Program-made: the position numbers and the translations under genes
Part shown: positions 1 through 10,342 of the stretch, in pieces
Layout: each line of letters starts with the position of its first letter
Numbering within the stretch: position 1 is the stretch's first letter
Assembly (NCBI RefSeq): GCF_018494065.1
Contig: NZ_JABBFR010000005.1
Location: forward strand, 62,001 to 126,000
Length of the DNA stretch: 64,000 bases
Reading direction: 5' to 3'
From: Rosenbergiella gaditana
Lineage (GTDB): Bacteria > Pseudomonadota > Gammaproteobacteria > Enterobacterales > Enterobacteriaceae
The notes under the pieces: model-generated
Database searches by the model: none
Seen by the model: the letters and a program-made list of their open reading frames with translations, nothing else
Told to the model about the DNA's origin: nothing

Positions 1-2243
<2,243 letters not shown>

Positions 2244-2939
2244 TTAAAAGGGGAGTGGGCTCTTTATCGTCATGGGGGCGCCGCTGAGTGGGTGGTAAAA
2301 GCTCAAAGTACTGGCATGTAGCATTAAACGCGGGTGTGAGCCCTTTTCTGAAAGTTCACGCCCACCGTACAGATCACACCCCAAGATCGGATAACCGAAA
2401 TAGTGACAGTGGAGTCGTAATTGATGCGTGCGACCTGTTAGCGGGGATAACTTCACCCGAGTCACAGGCAGTTTGACTCCACTGGCTAACGTGTATCCAG
2501 TGCGTTGTTCCACTTGAAAACGAGATTGCGCCGGTTTGCCGGTGGTGGAGTCTATGCGCATTAGCGGGAAATTGGCCGGATCTTTTGCGATGGGCGCATC
2601 AATAATGCCGCTATCCTCGAAAAGATGACCACAAAGCAGTGCATGGTAGGTTTTACCGACGGTGCGCTGACTAAATTGCTGGCAAAGGGCGGCATTAATC
2701 GCTTTATTTAATGCGATCAGCATTAGACCTGAAGTACCGAAATCGAGGCGATGGACTAAGGTACAGCCAGGGAACTGCTGAACCAGACGATGATGGACTG
2801 AATCCCAATTCAGTGGATTTTTTCCGGAAAGGCTCAATAACCCACTGGGCTTATTAATGACCAACAGTGCATCATCCTGATACAAAATCTCGATAGTGGC
2901 TTCGCAGGGCGGGGCGATAAAGGTATCAATAATGCTCAC
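2244..2939 (-). CDS. RluA-family RNA pseudouridine synthase
   Basis: Isomerises uridine to pseudouridine in rRNA or tRNA, cytoplasmic. 231 residues, close to the 219 of E. coli RluA. The opening ILYQDDALLVINKPSGLLS and the catalytic motif HRLDFGTSGLM (with the essential Asp) define the family, and the later GRTHQLRLH and PILGCDLYG blocks are the conserved RluA C-terminal motifs. There is no S4 domain in front, which points to the RluA/RluF-free subgroup rather than RluC/D. It stands alone between unrelated genes. Which nucleotide it modifies cannot be told from the sequence; a second copy of rluA proper may exist elsewhere in the genome. Confidence 0.85.
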   Translation of the reverse strand: MSIIDTFIAPPCEATIEILYQDDALLVINKPSGLLSLSGKNPLNWDSVHHRLVQQFPGCTLVHRLDFGTSGLMLIALNKAINAALCQQFSQRTVGKTYHALLCGHLFEDSGIIDAPIAKDPANFPLMRIDSTTGKPAQSRFQVEQRTGYTLASGVKLPVTRVKLSPLTGRTHQLRLHCHYFGYPILGCDLYGGRELSEKGSHPRLMLHASTLSFYHPLSGAPMTIKSPLPF

Positions 2940-3248
2940 TATAGAGGTCTCAGAGGTTAGGGTTCGTAAAGGTAGGGAGGATAAGCGATCCTGCTGTTAA
3001 GGTGAAGTGGACTTTATAATAAGCAGCTTTCCCCATTTATGTATCCGCTTTTCAGAATGACTCGTTTCATTACCTACTAGCAAAGTGCTTTGCTGACAGG
3101 GGGAGTAGATACCTACTCTTGATTTTTAATCTAAATATTTGAATAAGATTGGCAATTGTTTTCGATATTCAATCGCTGCCACACCCTTTAAAATGGCCAA
3201 TCATATAAGAACCTCTTTATAGATATCAAAAAATTAAGGAATACACCC

Positions 3249-3464
3249 ATGAAAGCAGTCAAAAAATTTGTCGCAGTTATTACGTTTACGCTGGTTTCCT
3301 TCGCATCCTCTGCACAAAGCGTGACCGCCTGTGCATCGACGATTGACGATGCCGAAGCACTGGTTGCTGCTCAAGCTAAGGAAGCGGGGGCCTCTTACAA
3401 AATTACGGAATCGCATTTCAATAATGGAGTCCATATGACGGCCCTCCTGATCCATAAAAAGTAA
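3249..3464 (+). CDS. DUF1471 (YhcN/BhsA/YbiJ-type) small exported protein
   Basis: A 71-residue secreted protein. Residues 1-22 form a signal peptide (lysine-rich start, hydrophobic core, SASSAQ-type cleavage zone). The mature part shows the DUF1471 pattern of a DDAEALVAAQAKEAGAS helix followed by YKITESHFNNGVHMTALLIHK strands. Family members (YhcN, BhsA, YbiJ, McbA) are periplasmic stress-linked proteins of unclear mechanism. An AAGGAA ribosome site sits 8 bp before the ATG. It precedes a ybiI gene; in E. coli ybiJ and ybiI are also neighbours, which supports a ybiJ-like identity, but the N-terminal half differs from E. coli YbiJ, so I leave the symbol empty. Confidence 0.75.
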   Translation: MKAVKKFVAVITFTLVSFASSAQSVTACASTIDDAEALVAAQAKEAGASYKITESHFNNGVHMTALLIHKK

Positions 3465-3545
3465 GTTATCAGGTGACGCGCTTGTCAGCAGACCGGCAAC
3501 TCTTCACCTATACTACGTGTTTGCGTGAGTGATTGAGGAGGCACT

Positions 3546-3812
3546 ATGGCAGGGGGATGGGTTGAAGATGGCGCAGTACAAAAGCAGATCGATGATACCG
3601 TCGACGATGCGATAGCGCAGGCGAGAAGTCAGCTTCATCATGGTGAAAGCGCGGAATTTTGTGTCGAGTGCGATGAGCCTATTCCACTCGCGCGTCAGCA
3701 GGCGTTGCCAGGGGTAATTTACTGCATAAACTGCCAGCAGGAGCGGGACAGGCAACAGTCAACCGCTAGCGCTATCAATCGCCGCGGTAGTAAAGACAGC
3801 CAATTACGGTAA
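3546..3812 (+). CDS. ybiI: DksA/TraR-type zinc-finger protein YbiI
   Basis: An 88-residue C4 zinc-finger protein of the DksA/TraR superfamily. Cys39, Cys42, Cys60 and Cys63 (CVEC and CINC pairs) form the zinc site, and the GVIYCINCQQERD segment plus the RRGSKDSQLR C-terminus are nearly identical to E. coli YbiI. The family is thought to act near RNA polymerase as DksA does, but YbiI itself has no established role. A strong GAGGAGG ribosome site stands just before the ATG. The gene follows the DUF1471 gene by about 80 bp in the same direction. Confidence 0.9.
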   Translation: MAGGWVEDGAVQKQIDDTVDDAIAQARSQLHHGESAEFCVECDEPIPLARQQALPGVIYCINCQQERDRQQSTASAINRRGSKDSQLR

Positions 3813-3861
3813 TTGGCGAAATGAGTATTAAGACGGCTTCGCCAGCGCTAAATAGCCGTCT
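3799..3861 (+). terminator. Two inverted repeats at the end of ybiI
   Basis: Two hairpins follow each other. The first (3799-3807 with 3809-3817) is a 9-bp perfect repeat around a single G and contains the ybiI stop codon. The second pairs AGACGGCT (3831-3838) with AGCCGTCT (3854-3861). Neither has a strong T-run, so termination is plausible but not certain. Confidence 0.5.
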
Positions 3862-4112
3862 GTCTTAGTATTATCTCTCCAAGGTTATCACTGGTTAATC
3901 GCCATTCGTACCATTAATCCATCAATGTTATTAATCTAAATAATCACTTTCTGACTTCAATAAGAAAAACATATAGCTAATAACCTATTGTTTCTTAGGC
4001 TCTTTAAATTATTTTTCGGAAACTGTGAGCTTAATCATTATAAATACAATCCTTTATGTTTTATAAATGAGTTCACTTTTTTGAATGTATTGTGCCAGCG
4101 AGAGACTCGACA

Positions 4113-5609
4113 ATGGATAAATCAACGCAATCCCCCTTACTAGGGGAACCGGAAGCGGGTAAAGAGCAATTCCAACGTTCTATTGGGCTTATCTCCAACT
4201 TCTCATTAGGCTTTACTTATCTTTCACCGCTCACTGCAGTGTATTCTCTGTTTGCGCTGGCCATTACCTTGGCGGGTCCCCCGGCTATCTGGTGGATCGT
4301 GATTGCGGCCGTGGGTCAACTGTTAGTGGCCTTAGTGTTTGGTGAGGTCGCCTCGCAATATCCGATTACCGGTGGATTATACCCTTGGGCTCGCCGGTTA
4401 TGGGGCAAAAAATATGCCTGGATTGCGGCGTGGGTCTATTTATGGGCCTTGGTCGTGACTATTACTTCCATTGCTGAATATACCTCGACCTTCGTGGCAA
4501 GTTTAGTCTCGTTTAGTGCAACGCCGCTTCATCTCTTGATGACCTCGGTGATTTTGCTGGCCGTTATGATGGGGGTAAATCTATCAGGGACTAAAAATCT
4601 CGCCCGAGTCGCCAGGATTGGATTCTGGTGTGAAATTGTCAGTGTGATTGCGCTAGGTATCTATCTATTAATTTTTCATCGTTCTCAACCTTTCTCAGTG
4701 ATTTTCGATTCGATGGGGATTTTATCGAGTAGCGGAAGCTACGTCGGGGCCTTTATGGCGGCGTCACTGATGGGGCTGTTTATGTTCTTCGGCTTTGAAG
4801 CCTGCGGTAATGTAGCGGAAGAAGTACAAGATGCCAGTCGCAAAATTCCTGTCGCGATGATTTTAAGTATTGTTTTCGGCGCGATCTCGGCCATTATCTC
4901 GGTATTAGGCTATTTACTTTCCTCACCGAATTTACGCAATATCGTCAGCGGTAAAGTGAGTGATCCTATTCCGGCGATTCTCAATGAGGCCTTGGGGCCA
5001 GTCGGCGCGAAAGTATTTATTGTGATTGCGGTTGTTGCCATGCTCTCTTGCATACTCTCCTTACAAGCTGCGCTTAGCCGCCTGATTTTCTCTTTCTCTC
5101 GTGACCAAATGTTACCTGGAAGCCGTTGGATGGCGAAGATCTCGACTCATAATGTTCCCGATAATGCGATGATCATTAGCTGCTTATTGCCCGTTATCTT
5201 CTGTATCTGGGTCTATTTCCAACCCGATAACCTTGCGCGGATAACCGCTTTTGCGGTGATTGGAATTTATCTTTCATTTCAAATGGTGGTGTTGGCTGCA
5301 CTACGCCAACGGTTAAAAGGCTGGAGACCCGCTGGAGAGTGGCATATTGGCGCTTTCGGTCTCGTCACTAATGTACTCGCTTTAGCCTATGGGATTGTTG
5401 GAATCTATTTACTGGCCCAACCGGCGGATAGCCCGAATTTCATTGATAAATGGACCGTACTGATTGGCTTGGCAGTAGTGTTGGTGATTGGCTTACTTTA
5501 TATGCTTATCCAACGCCCTTACGGTAAATCAAGCGCACCCGAGAATGATGCGATTGAACATGCTAACGCATTAAGAGCGATGCGCAGTCAAGACGCGTTA
5601 CGCAGGTAA
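4113..5609 (+). CDS. APC-superfamily amino acid/amine permease
   Basis: Inner-membrane secondary transporter for an amino acid or amine, about 498 residues with roughly 12 hydrophobic segments. The start of TM1 (IGLISNFSLGFTYLSPLT), the GGLYPWARRLWG loop and the FGFEACGNVAEE block are typical of the APC amino-acid/GABA-choline-type permeases. I start at the ATG at 4113, which has a GAGAG ribosome site 8 bp upstream; a GTG seven codons earlier lacks one. The 3' end overlaps the convergent Cache-domain gene by 12 bp. With the nearby aminoaldehyde dehydrogenase and GntR regulator it likely imports the substrate of that pathway; the substrate itself is not readable. Confidence 0.85.
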   Translation: MDKSTQSPLLGEPEAGKEQFQRSIGLISNFSLGFTYLSPLTAVYSLFALAITLAGPPAIWWIVIAAVGQLLVALVFGEVASQYPITGGLYPWARRLWGKKYAWIAAWVYLWALVVTITSIAEYTSTFVASLVSFSATPLHLLMTSVILLAVMMGVNLSGTKNLARVARIGFWCEIVSVIALGIYLLIFHRSQPFSVIFDSMGILSSSGSYVGAFMAASLMGLFMFFGFEACGNVAEEVQDASRKIPVAMILSIVFGAISAIISVLGYLLSSPNLRNIVSGKVSDPIPAILNEALGPVGAKVFIVIAVVAMLSCILSLQAALSRLIFSFSRDQMLPGSRWMAKISTHNVPDNAMIISCLLPVIFCIWVYFQPDNLARITAFAVIGIYLSFQMVVLAALRQRLKGWRPAGEWHIGAFGLVTNVLALAYGIVGIYLLAQPADSPNFIDKWTVLIGLAVVLVIGLLYMLIQRPYGKSSAPENDAIEHANALRAMRSQDALRR

Positions 5610-6299
5610 GTAGAGCGAAAAAAGAGGGTGCTGGTGGGCAACCGCCAGCGCATCACTTCGTAAGATATCGCCAACGCGATAGCCTGAGAGAGTCGAAAAA
5701 ATGATCCGACCAAAGGCATTGGTTAAGACCATTTTTAGCCGAGGCTGAGGGAGAAATTTTAATATTTCATCCTCGATCCGACTTACCAAAATATCAACGG
5801 CGGCGACCCCATAAAAGCACTCTTGAATAAAAATTGGGGCGGCAGAGGTCATGGTGTACGACGTATTACAGATGTAGTCGACATAGGGACCGTGGAAGTA
5901 GGGGCCTTTTAGGGATTTCGTTTTCAGAAACCACTCAAAGGTTCGAAAATCGAGGTGCTGATGTGTCAAAGGTGTAAGTTCGAGCGCAGTGTCATGACTC
6001 GCATCCTTATAAATCCAATACAGCGACCATTTCGCCTGAGGATTTAACGGGGCATCAGCGTGATAGGCAAAGCCTGCGCCAGAACAGAAGCTGCTATCAG
6101 AGAGTGTACGATTAATAAGGTTCTCAATCGTCGTTTTCGGAAAGGCATTGGATGCCAGCTCAGCAGGGGCGGCGGCACTCACCAGTGGGGTGAGTAATTG
6201 AGTGAGTTGCTGAGCTAACTGCTGGCTCGAGTGTGAGCACTGCGAAAATAGGTGTTCAAGTGGCGCGATGACCGCTTGTAGCGAGGCGGATGAGTTCAC
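5598..6299 (-). CDS. Soluble Cache/PDC-type sensor-domain protein
   Basis: 233 residues, no signal peptide and no membrane segment, so probably cytoplasmic. The segment around residues 85-190 (WSLYWIYKDAS, DFRTFEWFLK, GPYFHGPYVDYICNTS, TMTSAAPIF, GVAAVDILVS) has the order of motifs seen in PDC/dCache ligand-binding domains, usually found outside the membrane in chemoreceptors and kinases. Translation starts at a GTG directly after the TAA of the GntR gene (TAAGTG), with AGGGAGA as ribosome site, so the two are translationally coupled. I infer that it senses the substrate of the locus and works with the regulator. No output domain is attached. Domain call is by motif memory and moderately sure. 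Confidence 0.65.
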   Translation of the reverse strand: MNSSASLQAVIAPLEHLFSQCSHSSQQLAQQLTQLLTPLVSAAAPAELASNAFPKTTIENLINRTLSDSSFCSGAGFAYHADAPLNPQAKWSLYWIYKDASHDTALELTPLTHQHLDFRTFEWFLKTKSLKGPYFHGPYVDYICNTSYTMTSAAPIFIQECFYGVAAVDILVSRIEDEILKFLPQPRLKMVLTNAFGRIIFSTLSGYRVGDILRSDALAVAHQHPLFSLYLPA

Positions 6300-7043
6300 T
6301 TATGACATTCTCCCTGACATTGAGGCATTGGTGTTGAGCTTACAGTCAACAAGCTGTTCAGCTAAAAATAGAATAAGGTCACTGACCGCTTTTGCAGCAG
6401 TTTCAGTACATTGTTGAGATATGGCTTCCATGATTTCTCGATAGTGTTGCACACATTGCTGATGCAATGAGTCATCACCATAAAGCAGGGCAATAAACGA
6501 GGCCCACTCAGTTTGTAACGTTAACTCGCTATTGGCTAAGCGTGCCGATTGTGAACTGGCGGATAAAAAGAGTAAACAGCGCATATCCGCTTGAGCGCGC
6601 GACTCCGCGCTAGTGGCTTGCTGAAAATCGTCAATAAAGGATGAAAAGGTGAGTTGTTCGCTTTGGCTCATGCGTTTGGCGGCGAGTTGCGCACTGTGCG
6701 CCAGTATGGCGCAGTGCATCTCACCGAGATCAAGCAAATAATCACTGCTCAATAAATTGAGAGGATGGTAATTATGGGCACGACTTTCAATATTGTCACA
6801 GATAAAACTGCCACCGTGGCGGCCTCGGCTGGTGTAAATCAGCTCTTTAGCGCGCAGGGTGTTCAACGCCTCGCGTACGGTGATATGCGAAACACCGAGC
6901 ATTTTGGCCAATTCCGCCTCATTGGGCAGCTGTTCATGAGCCTGCAACAGCCCTGTCATGATGGCATTCGCAAGGCGGGTGACAATTTGTTCCGCTCTAC
7001 TTGCCTGTCCGATTGGCGCGAATATTATCGCATGCGTCATCAT
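6300..7043 (-). CDS. GntR-family transcriptional regulator (FadR-type)
   Basis: DNA-binding regulator. An N-terminal winged helix-turn-helix (QIVTRLANAIMTGLL, LPNEAELAKMLGVSHITVREAL, LRAKELIYTSRGRHGGSFI) is followed by an all-helical FCD-like ligand-binding domain. I start at the ATG at 7043 (MMTHAII); the longer open frame from 7106 adds an unlikely leader. It is divergent from the aldehyde dehydrogenase gene, leaving about 145 bp for both promoters, and is coupled to the Cache-domain gene downstream. It probably represses or activates the permease and dehydrogenase genes in response to an amine or amino acid. The effector is unknown. Confidence 0.85.
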   Translation of the reverse strand: MMTHAIIFAPIGQASRAEQIVTRLANAIMTGLLQAHEQLPNEAELAKMLGVSHITVREALNTLRAKELIYTSRGRHGGSFICDNIESRAHNYHPLNLLSSDYLLDLGEMHCAILAHSAQLAAKRMSQSEQLTFSSFIDDFQQATSAESRAQADMRCLLFLSASSQSARLANSELTLQTEWASFIALLYGDDSLHQQCVQHYREIMEAISQQCTETAAKAVSDLILFLAEQLVDCKLNTNASMSGRMS

Positions 7044-7188
7044 CGTTATGCTTTCACCGGTTATCCATAAGGAAAACAGTCTTACCACACCCACGATATT
7101 TTTCAAAGCGCTCCGCCACCCCCAGAGATAGAAACCGAGGCGAACGCATTTTTCTTAGGTTTTTAGTGAACTAATCAAGGATAAAACG

Positions 7189-8619
7189 ATGCAACGACTG
7201 AAACATTTTATTGATGGTCAATACTTTGATACGGCGTCAACGGACTACTTTGATTTAATTAGCCCAGTCGATGGCACATGCTATGCCCAGAGCCCGAAAG
7301 GGAAAGCCACTGAGGTGACGCTCGCTTATCAAGCCGCCACTCGCGCCTTTAAGCAATGGCGACGATCCACGCCCTCCCAAAGGCAAAAAGCTCTGCTCCA
7401 GCTGGCAGACGCGGTTGAGGCCAATACGCAACGCTTTGTCGATCTGCAATGCCGAGAAACCGGGCAATTGAAACACTTTATAGAGAAGGAAGAGGTCGCT
7501 GCCTCCTGTGATGCATTGCGTTTCTTTGCCGGTGCCGCACGTCATTTAGAGGGGCGTGCCAGCTATGAATATATGGACGGTTTTACCTCCAGTATTCGTC
7601 GCGAACCTTTAGGGATTGTCGGTCAAGTCACCCCTTGGAATTATCCGTTTATGATGGCGATTTGGAAGATAGCGCCAGCTTTGGCGGCAGGTAATACCGT
7701 GGTACTCAAACCGAGTGATACCACGCCAATGAGCACTTTATTACTGGCTGAGCTCGCAGTAGACTTTTTCCCTAAAGGTGCCTTTAATGTGATCTTAGGG
7801 CAAGCGGAAACCGGATCGCTGGTGGTGTCTAACCCTAATGCTTCGCTGGTCTCTATCACCGGGTCAGTACGCGCCGGTATTCAGGTCGCCACCTCGGCTG
7901 CAGCAAATCTGACCAAAGCCCATTTAGAATTGGGCGGAAAAGCCCCAGCCATCGTTTTCGCCGATGCAAATATTGAGAAGGCCATTGAAGGTATTACTAC
8001 TGCCGGCTTTTTTAATGCGGGGCAGGACTGCACCGCGGCGACACGTATTTTAGTCGAGGCCTCGATCTATCCAACCTTCTTGCAGCAGTTAGTCGCCAAG
8101 ACCCAACAGATCCGTTTTGGAAAGCCTGACGATACCGACGCGTTATTTGGTGCGCTGAATAGCGCCAATCAGCTGGCACAAGTCGAAGGCTTTATGCAAC
8201 GGTTACCCGCCCACGCCAAAGTTGAAATTGGTGGCAGCGCGGCACAAGGGGAAGGGTTTTATTTCCCCGCGACCATAATCTCTGGGTTAAAGCAGGATGA
8301 TGAAGCAATTCAACAAGAAGTGTTTGGCCCAGTGATGACCTTACAGCCCTTTGAGGATGAGGCCGATGCGCTTGCCAAAGCCAATGATGTGGAATATGGA
8401 TTAGCGGCCAGTGTGTGGACCGGCTCGGTAGCAAAGGCGCATCGACTGACGCGCGATCTCGATTTTGGCACCGTCTGGGTCAATAACCATATTCCGCTGT
8501 GTGCGGAGATGCCGCACGGTGGCTTTAAAAAATCAGGCTATGGTAAAGATCTCTCCGCTTATGCGCTTGAGGAATATACCCGTGTGAAACATGTGATGAT
8601 CGATCTAGAGCAAGAATAA
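7189..8619 (+). CDS. Aldehyde dehydrogenase, aminobutyraldehyde (PatD/YdcW)-like
   Basis: NAD(P)-dependent oxidation of an aldehyde to its acid, cytoplasmic. 476 residues, standard for the family. Asn151 (PWNYP), Glu247 (LELGGK) and the catalytic Cys281 in the motif NAGQDCTAATR are present; the QDCTA form of the cysteine motif is typical of gamma-aminobutyraldehyde and betaine-aldehyde dehydrogenases. An AAGGA ribosome site sits 7 bp before the ATG. It lies divergent from a GntR regulator and 11 bp before an exported SnoaL-like gene. I infer a role in catabolism of a polyamine or related amine; the exact aldehyde is not certain. Confidence 0.85.
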   Translation: MQRLKHFIDGQYFDTASTDYFDLISPVDGTCYAQSPKGKATEVTLAYQAATRAFKQWRRSTPSQRQKALLQLADAVEANTQRFVDLQCRETGQLKHFIEKEEVAASCDALRFFAGAARHLEGRASYEYMDGFTSSIRREPLGIVGQVTPWNYPFMMAIWKIAPALAAGNTVVLKPSDTTPMSTLLLAELAVDFFPKGAFNVILGQAETGSLVVSNPNASLVSITGSVRAGIQVATSAAANLTKAHLELGGKAPAIVFADANIEKAIEGITTAGFFNAGQDCTAATRILVEASIYPTFLQQLVAKTQQIRFGKPDDTDALFGALNSANQLAQVEGFMQRLPAHAKVEIGGSAAQGEGFYFPATIISGLKQDDEAIQQEVFGPVMTLQPFEDEADALAKANDVEYGLAASVWTGSVAKAHRLTRDLDFGTVWVNNHIPLCAEMPHGGFKKSGYGKDLSAYALEEYTRVKHVMIDLEQE

Positions 8620-8630
8620 GCGAGGTTCTA

Positions 8631-9098
8631 ATGGGTCAATTCGGCACCTACTCTCTGCTAACACTCTGCCTAGCGAGCGGATTAAGCTATGCACAAACCA
8701 CGCCGCTGACAGTAGTTACGCAATATATGCAGGCGTGGAATCAGCACGACAGCACTAAAGCGGGGACTTTTTTTGCGGAAAAAGTCAGTTATTACGATGC
8801 CTCGGTAGGTGAACCTGTCATCGGTAAGCAACAGGCCACGCAACAGGTGGTGAAAGCCTTTGTTGATGCCGTGCCCGATTTACACTGGGTGATGACCAGC
8901 AAACCGGTCTATAACGGCGATACTATCGCTTTCCAATGGCGTTTTACTGGGACGAACGATGGGGCTTGGGCCGGTACTCCTGCCACACATAAAAAGATCC
9001 ATTTTGATGGCGTAAGTTTTATTAAGGTGTCACAGGGCAAGATTACCTATCAGGGCGATTATTATGATTCGAAAAAACTGAGTGACCAGTTGAAATAA
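8631..9098 (+). CDS. Exported SnoaL-like / ester cyclase (NTF2 fold) protein
   Basis: 155 residues. Residues 1-21 are a signal peptide ending in SYA, so the protein acts in the periplasm. The rest has the NTF2-like pattern of SnoaL/ester-cyclase proteins: VVTQYMQAWNQHD helix, YYDASVGEPVIGKQQ, VPDLHWVMTS, and the paired strands IAFQWRFTGTNDG and GKITYQGDYYD. The ribosome site GAGG is 5 bp before the ATG, and the gene starts 11 bp after the aldehyde dehydrogenase, so the two are co-transcribed. The fold is a cone that binds small hydrophobic ligands; its function here is unknown. Confidence 0.75.
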   Translation: MGQFGTYSLLTLCLASGLSYAQTTPLTVVTQYMQAWNQHDSTKAGTFFAEKVSYYDASVGEPVIGKQQATQQVVKAFVDAVPDLHWVMTSKPVYNGDTIAFQWRFTGTNDGAWAGTPATHKKIHFDGVSFIKVSQGKITYQGDYYDSKKLSDQLK

Positions 9099-9593
9099 CG
9101 GGAGCACGCTGATTAACCATTATTCAATCACGTTAACGATAGCAGGGTTGGTCAGCGATCATTGACGGTATGTTTCAGCGAGATTGCCAATAACGCATGT
9201 AGGGGAGTGGTCTTATTAGTCGAGGCAAACTGTCTCTTTTGGTTAGCCCCATAATCCCTGGTGCGATCGCTATAACGCTCAAGCTTCCTCTTCCTAAACG
9301 GTAAGTTGATGTCGTTGCTGACCTGTTGTGGGAGTGTCACTTTCCCTGCATTCAGTGGTCAGAAGCAGGGGCGTAACAAGTCCAGCGTCACTACTTTTAC
9401 CATTTTGGGCTTATCCCACAAGGGCACTGCTCTATCGTGGACGACTGTCTGGAGGACGATTGGGGGATTTGCGTAAGACTATTTTGAAATATGGGTATGA
9501 TACTATAAGCCACTTATTTACTAGGCGGAGCTTGGCACTGACTGTCTTTTCTCGAGCCAGCTCTATACCCCCTTTTACTGAGATGTAAGAATG
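9099..9593. other. Gene-free, possibly degenerate stretch before IS1
   Basis: About 500 bp without a gene I can identify. Short open frames exist on both strands (62 codons minus, 86 codons plus) but neither resembles a known protein and both are interrupted. Its position directly against an IS1 copy suggests decayed mobile or prophage material, which I cannot prove from the sequence. Confidence 0.4.
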
Positions 9594-9607
9594 GGTAATG
9601 ACTCCAA

Positions 9608-10003
9608 TTAGTAGAACATATATTTTTCAATGAAGGCCCCGATGACTTTTTCATGTCGCTCTATTGTGCGTGAGAAGCAGATTGTTTTTCGGGCTAAACG
9701 CTTGATGCGGGTTCTTAGCGTCAGATTGTTACGCTCACTACGCTGAGTGAATATTTTGCCTGTTAGATGCTTCTCCTTTGGTACTTCTCTGGCATAACTT
9801 CCCCAGTCATCACTTGTTACCATGCCGATATTAAACGGAGTGAGCAGGGCCAGTAGTTCACGACAGGTATCATCCGTCCGTGGTCCGAATGTATAAGCCA
9901 GAATGCCGCCTGTTTTGGTATTGTATGCGTACCAAAGCCAGTGCTGCCGGGCTTTACTGCCGACAAAGCTCCATTGCTCATCGAGTTCGCAAATAAGCGC
10001 CAC
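9608..10003 (-). pseudogene. insB: IS1 InsB transposase part (orphaned by the insA deletion)
   Basis: Catalytic half of the IS1 transposase. The 131 codons from 10003 carry the family blocks CELDEQWSFVGSKARQHW, DDWGSYAR, FTQRSERNNLTLR and IERHEKVIGAFIEKY, including the DDE-type acidic residues. The frame stays open further upstream (KKLAPKRITSSPV...) to the A6C slip site, as in a normal InsAB' fusion. Normally InsB is made only as a fusion to InsA by a -1 frameshift; since insA is disrupted upstream, this half is not expected to be expressed as active enzyme. Confidence 0.88.
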
Positions 10004-10029
10004 ATCTGCATGAGCGACCGGAGAGGAAG

Positions 10030-10237
10030 TTATTCGCTTCGGGGCGAGTTTTTTAAGGTGCGGATGACGGTGTTAATGCCTATTTTTAGCGTCCTTGCGG
10101 GCTTGATAAGTATAGGTGAGCAGAAACACGCGGTGGCACTCACGACAGCGAAACCGGTCACGGCCTTTAGGGTTCTGCCCATGACGGTAAACCTGAGCAG
10201 ACTGACAACGGGGACAATGAACACTAACGCTGGCCAT
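10030..10237 (-). pseudogene. insA: IS1 InsA, disrupted by an internal deletion and frame change
   Basis: The ATG at 10237 opens a normal InsA start (MASVSVHCPRCQSAQVYRHG, with CPRC and CREC zinc-finger cysteines) and reads to YQARKDAKNRH, then stops. The normal C-terminal part (INTVIRTLKNSPRSE) follows in another frame. About 25 codons that normally lie between YQARK and the INTV helix are missing. The product would keep the zinc finger but lose the helix-turn-helix, so it would be neither a full repressor nor the front half of the transposase. Confidence 0.85.
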
Positions 10238-10322
10238 GAGAAAACCTCAAAGCGATGATTATATATCGATTCAACTAATTGGATACATCACCGACATTTC
10301 TACTGAGCCTTGACATAAGAAT

Positions 10323-10342
10323 AAGCCCGCTACTGCGGGCTT
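10323..10342 (-). terminator. Hairpin downstream of relE
   Basis: AAGCCCGC and GCGGGCTT pair around a TACT loop, directly after the relE stop codon on the minus strand, followed by ATTCTTATG. It looks like a factor-independent terminator of the relBE unit with a weak T-tract. Confidence 0.65.

Larger units (their letters stand above)
9594..10292 (-). mobile_element. IS1-family insertion sequence, internally deleted
   Basis: The two ends are inverted repeats: GGTAATGACTCCAATTAG at the left (9594) and, read on the minus strand from 10292, GGTGATGTATCCAATTAG. Between them lie insB at the left and insA at the right, both on the minus strand. The element is 699 bp, against about 770 for intact IS1; the missing part is inside insA. 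The programmed frameshift site A6C is kept at 10054-10048. I find no matching 8-9 bp target duplication (left flank GTAAGAATG, right flank GACATTTCT). The copy should be unable to make the InsAB' transposase. Confidence 0.9.

Noticed and set aside
9328..9588. 86-codon open frame before IS1
   Set aside because: Composition and sequence do not look like a real protein and I see no family motif.
9585..10301. Target-site duplication around IS1
   Set aside because: The 9 bp on either side (GTAAGAATG and GACATTTCT) do not match. Both flanks contain ACTGAG and TAAGAAT, but at different spacings, so I do not count them as a duplication.
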